From: Streptomyces mirabilis | Lineage (GTDB): Bacteria; Actinomycetota; Actinomycetes; Streptomycetales; Streptomycetaceae | Length of the DNA: 64,000 bases | NCBI RefSeq assembly: GCF_039503195.1 | Contig: NZ_JBCJKP010000001.1 | Span: 6,138,001 to 6,202,000, forward strand | Reading direction: 5' to 3' | Shown here: in pieces, positions 63,236 to 64,000 of the stretch | How positions within the stretch are numbered: position 1 is the first letter of the stretch | How the letters are laid out: each line of letters starts with the position of its first letter | Position numbers and translations under genes: made by a program | Notes under the pieces: generated by a model | Database searches by the model: none | What the model was told of the DNA's origin: nothing | What the model saw: only the letters and a program-made list of their open reading frames with translations

Positions 63236-64000
63236 GTGATCGAGGCCCGTCATCTCCGTGTCCTGCGCGCCGTCGCCGCCACCGGCTCCTTCTCGGCGGC
63301 GGGACGTGAACTGGGCTGCACCCAGCCCGCCGTCAGCCAGCAGATGAAGGCGCTCGAATCGTCCGTAGGCACCCCGCTGCTCGTCCGCACCGGCCGCGAG
63401 ATGCGCCTCACCCAGGCGGGCGAGGCGCTGGTCCGGCACGCGGCGGGCATCATCGCGGGCCTGACCGCGGCCGAGGAGGAGGTCGCCGCGATCGCGGGCC
63501 TGCGCGCGGGCCGGGTCCGGCTCGTCTCCTTCCCCAGCGGCAGTTCCACGCTCGTCCCCACGGCCCTCGCCGCGCTGCGCGCCGCGCATCCCGGCACTCG
63601 TGTCTCCCTCGAGGAGGCCGAGCCGCCGGAGTCCGTCGAGAAGCTCCGGGCGGGGGACTGCGACATCGCCCTCGCGTTCCGCTACGAGGGAGCCGCGGGT
63701 GCCGAGGAGTGGGACGACCTGGTCGTACGGCCCCTGCTGCGGGACCGGCTCGTCGGGCTGGTCCCCGAGAAGCACCGGCTCGCGCGGGCCGGATCGGTCG
63801 CGATCGCCGAACTCGCCGGGGAGCCGTGGATCGCGGGCTGTCCGCGCTGTCGCGGACAACTGGTGGAGGTCTGCCGTGCCGCGGGCTTCGTGCCCCGCAT
63901 CGACTTCGCCACCGACGACTACCCGGCCGTGGTCGGGCTGGTCGGCGCGGGCCTCGGGGTCGCGGTCCTGCCCGAGCTCGCGATCGAGTCCGTACGCCCC
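63236..64000 (+). CDS. LysR-family regulator (3' end beyond window)
   Basis: 255 codons are visible before the edge. The N-terminal HTH reads LRAVAATGSFSAAGRELGCTQPAVSQQMKALE (about residues 9-40), followed by the linker helix and a type 2 periplasmic-binding domain (RVRLVSFPSGSSTLVPTAL, DIALAFRYEG, GLVPEKHRLA). Start GTG 63236 after GGAAG. A HxCxxC-like cluster (AGCPRCRGQ) in the effector domain might sense a metal or redox change, but this is speculative. It diverges from the MOSC gene across a 79-bp gap. Confidence 0.9.
   Translation, partial: MIEARHLRVLRAVAATGSFSAAGRELGCTQPAVSQQMKALESSVGTPLLVRTGREMRLTQAGEALVRHAAGIIAGLTAAEEEVAAIAGLRAGRVRLVSFPSGSSTLVPTALAALRAAHPGTRVSLEEAEPPESVEKLRAGDCDIALAFRYEGAAGAEEWDDLVVRPLLRDRLVGLVPEKHRLARAGSVAIAELAGEPWIAGCPRCRGQLVEVCRAAGFVPRIDFATDDYPAVVGLVGAGLGVAVLPELAIESVRP

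Overview
The window is high-GC (about 70 percent) DNA with strong codon bias, GTG starts, whi/bld-type regulator families, actinobacterial t6A and GroES/GroEL1 gene orders and xylan-degradation genes. This fits a Streptomyces chromosome, in a core region into which several accessory blocks have been inserted.

Layout. (1) 1-11004: a very large secreted beta-propeller/Ig-like protein (minus strand, cut by the window edge) faces a five-gene operon made of a cellulose-synthase-like GT2, a GH26-type lipoprotein, two GT39/ArnT-like membrane glycosyltransferases and a polyprenyl-phosphate sugar synthase. It looks like a surface-polysaccharide or glycoconjugate locus. (2) 11038-18966: core genes, with a membrane protein, rplM-rpsI, glmM, a DUF389 protein, coaA and glmS. 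(3) 18927-20911: a WhiJ/AbaA-like trio (DUF397, XRE-DUF5753, HATPase). (4) 21071-33470: a cyclophilin, an ECF sigma factor with its membrane partner, acpS, the NAD(P)H-hydrate repair enzyme, an L,D-transpeptidase, alr, and the t6A cluster tsaE/tsaB/rimI/tsaD. (5) 33571-42984: a complete xylobiose/xylan island (LacI regulator, ABC importer, GH3 beta-xylosidase, a second LacI regulator, secreted GH10-CBM2 xylanase), with operator-like palindromes at its promoters. (6) 43070-44185: an LCP cell-wall ligase. (7) 44512-53058: an 8.5-kb Tn3-family transposon with 50-bp terminal inverted repeats and a 5-bp target duplication (GGTGC), inserted in a small methyltransferase gene. Between tnpR with its res region and tnpA it carries a MarR-controlled redox module: NADP/F420-type reductase, DoxX, azoreductase, hemerythrin and a luciferase-like oxidoreductase remnant. 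(8) 53404-64000: a DGPF protein with an ECF42-like sigma factor, a THUMP-like methyltransferase, two tandem NodB deacetylases, CIRCE-controlled groES-groEL1, an ester-cyclase-like protein, an SDR, a MOSC protein and a partial LysR regulator.

Reading-frame breaks. glmS, the NAD(P)H-hydrate repair gene, tnpA (twice), the interrupted methyltransferase and an HNH remnant each need small indels, mostly one extra base in a short G/C run, to restore a family-like protein. The shared signature points to residual assembly errors, although glmS also carries a textbook -1 slippery heptamer.
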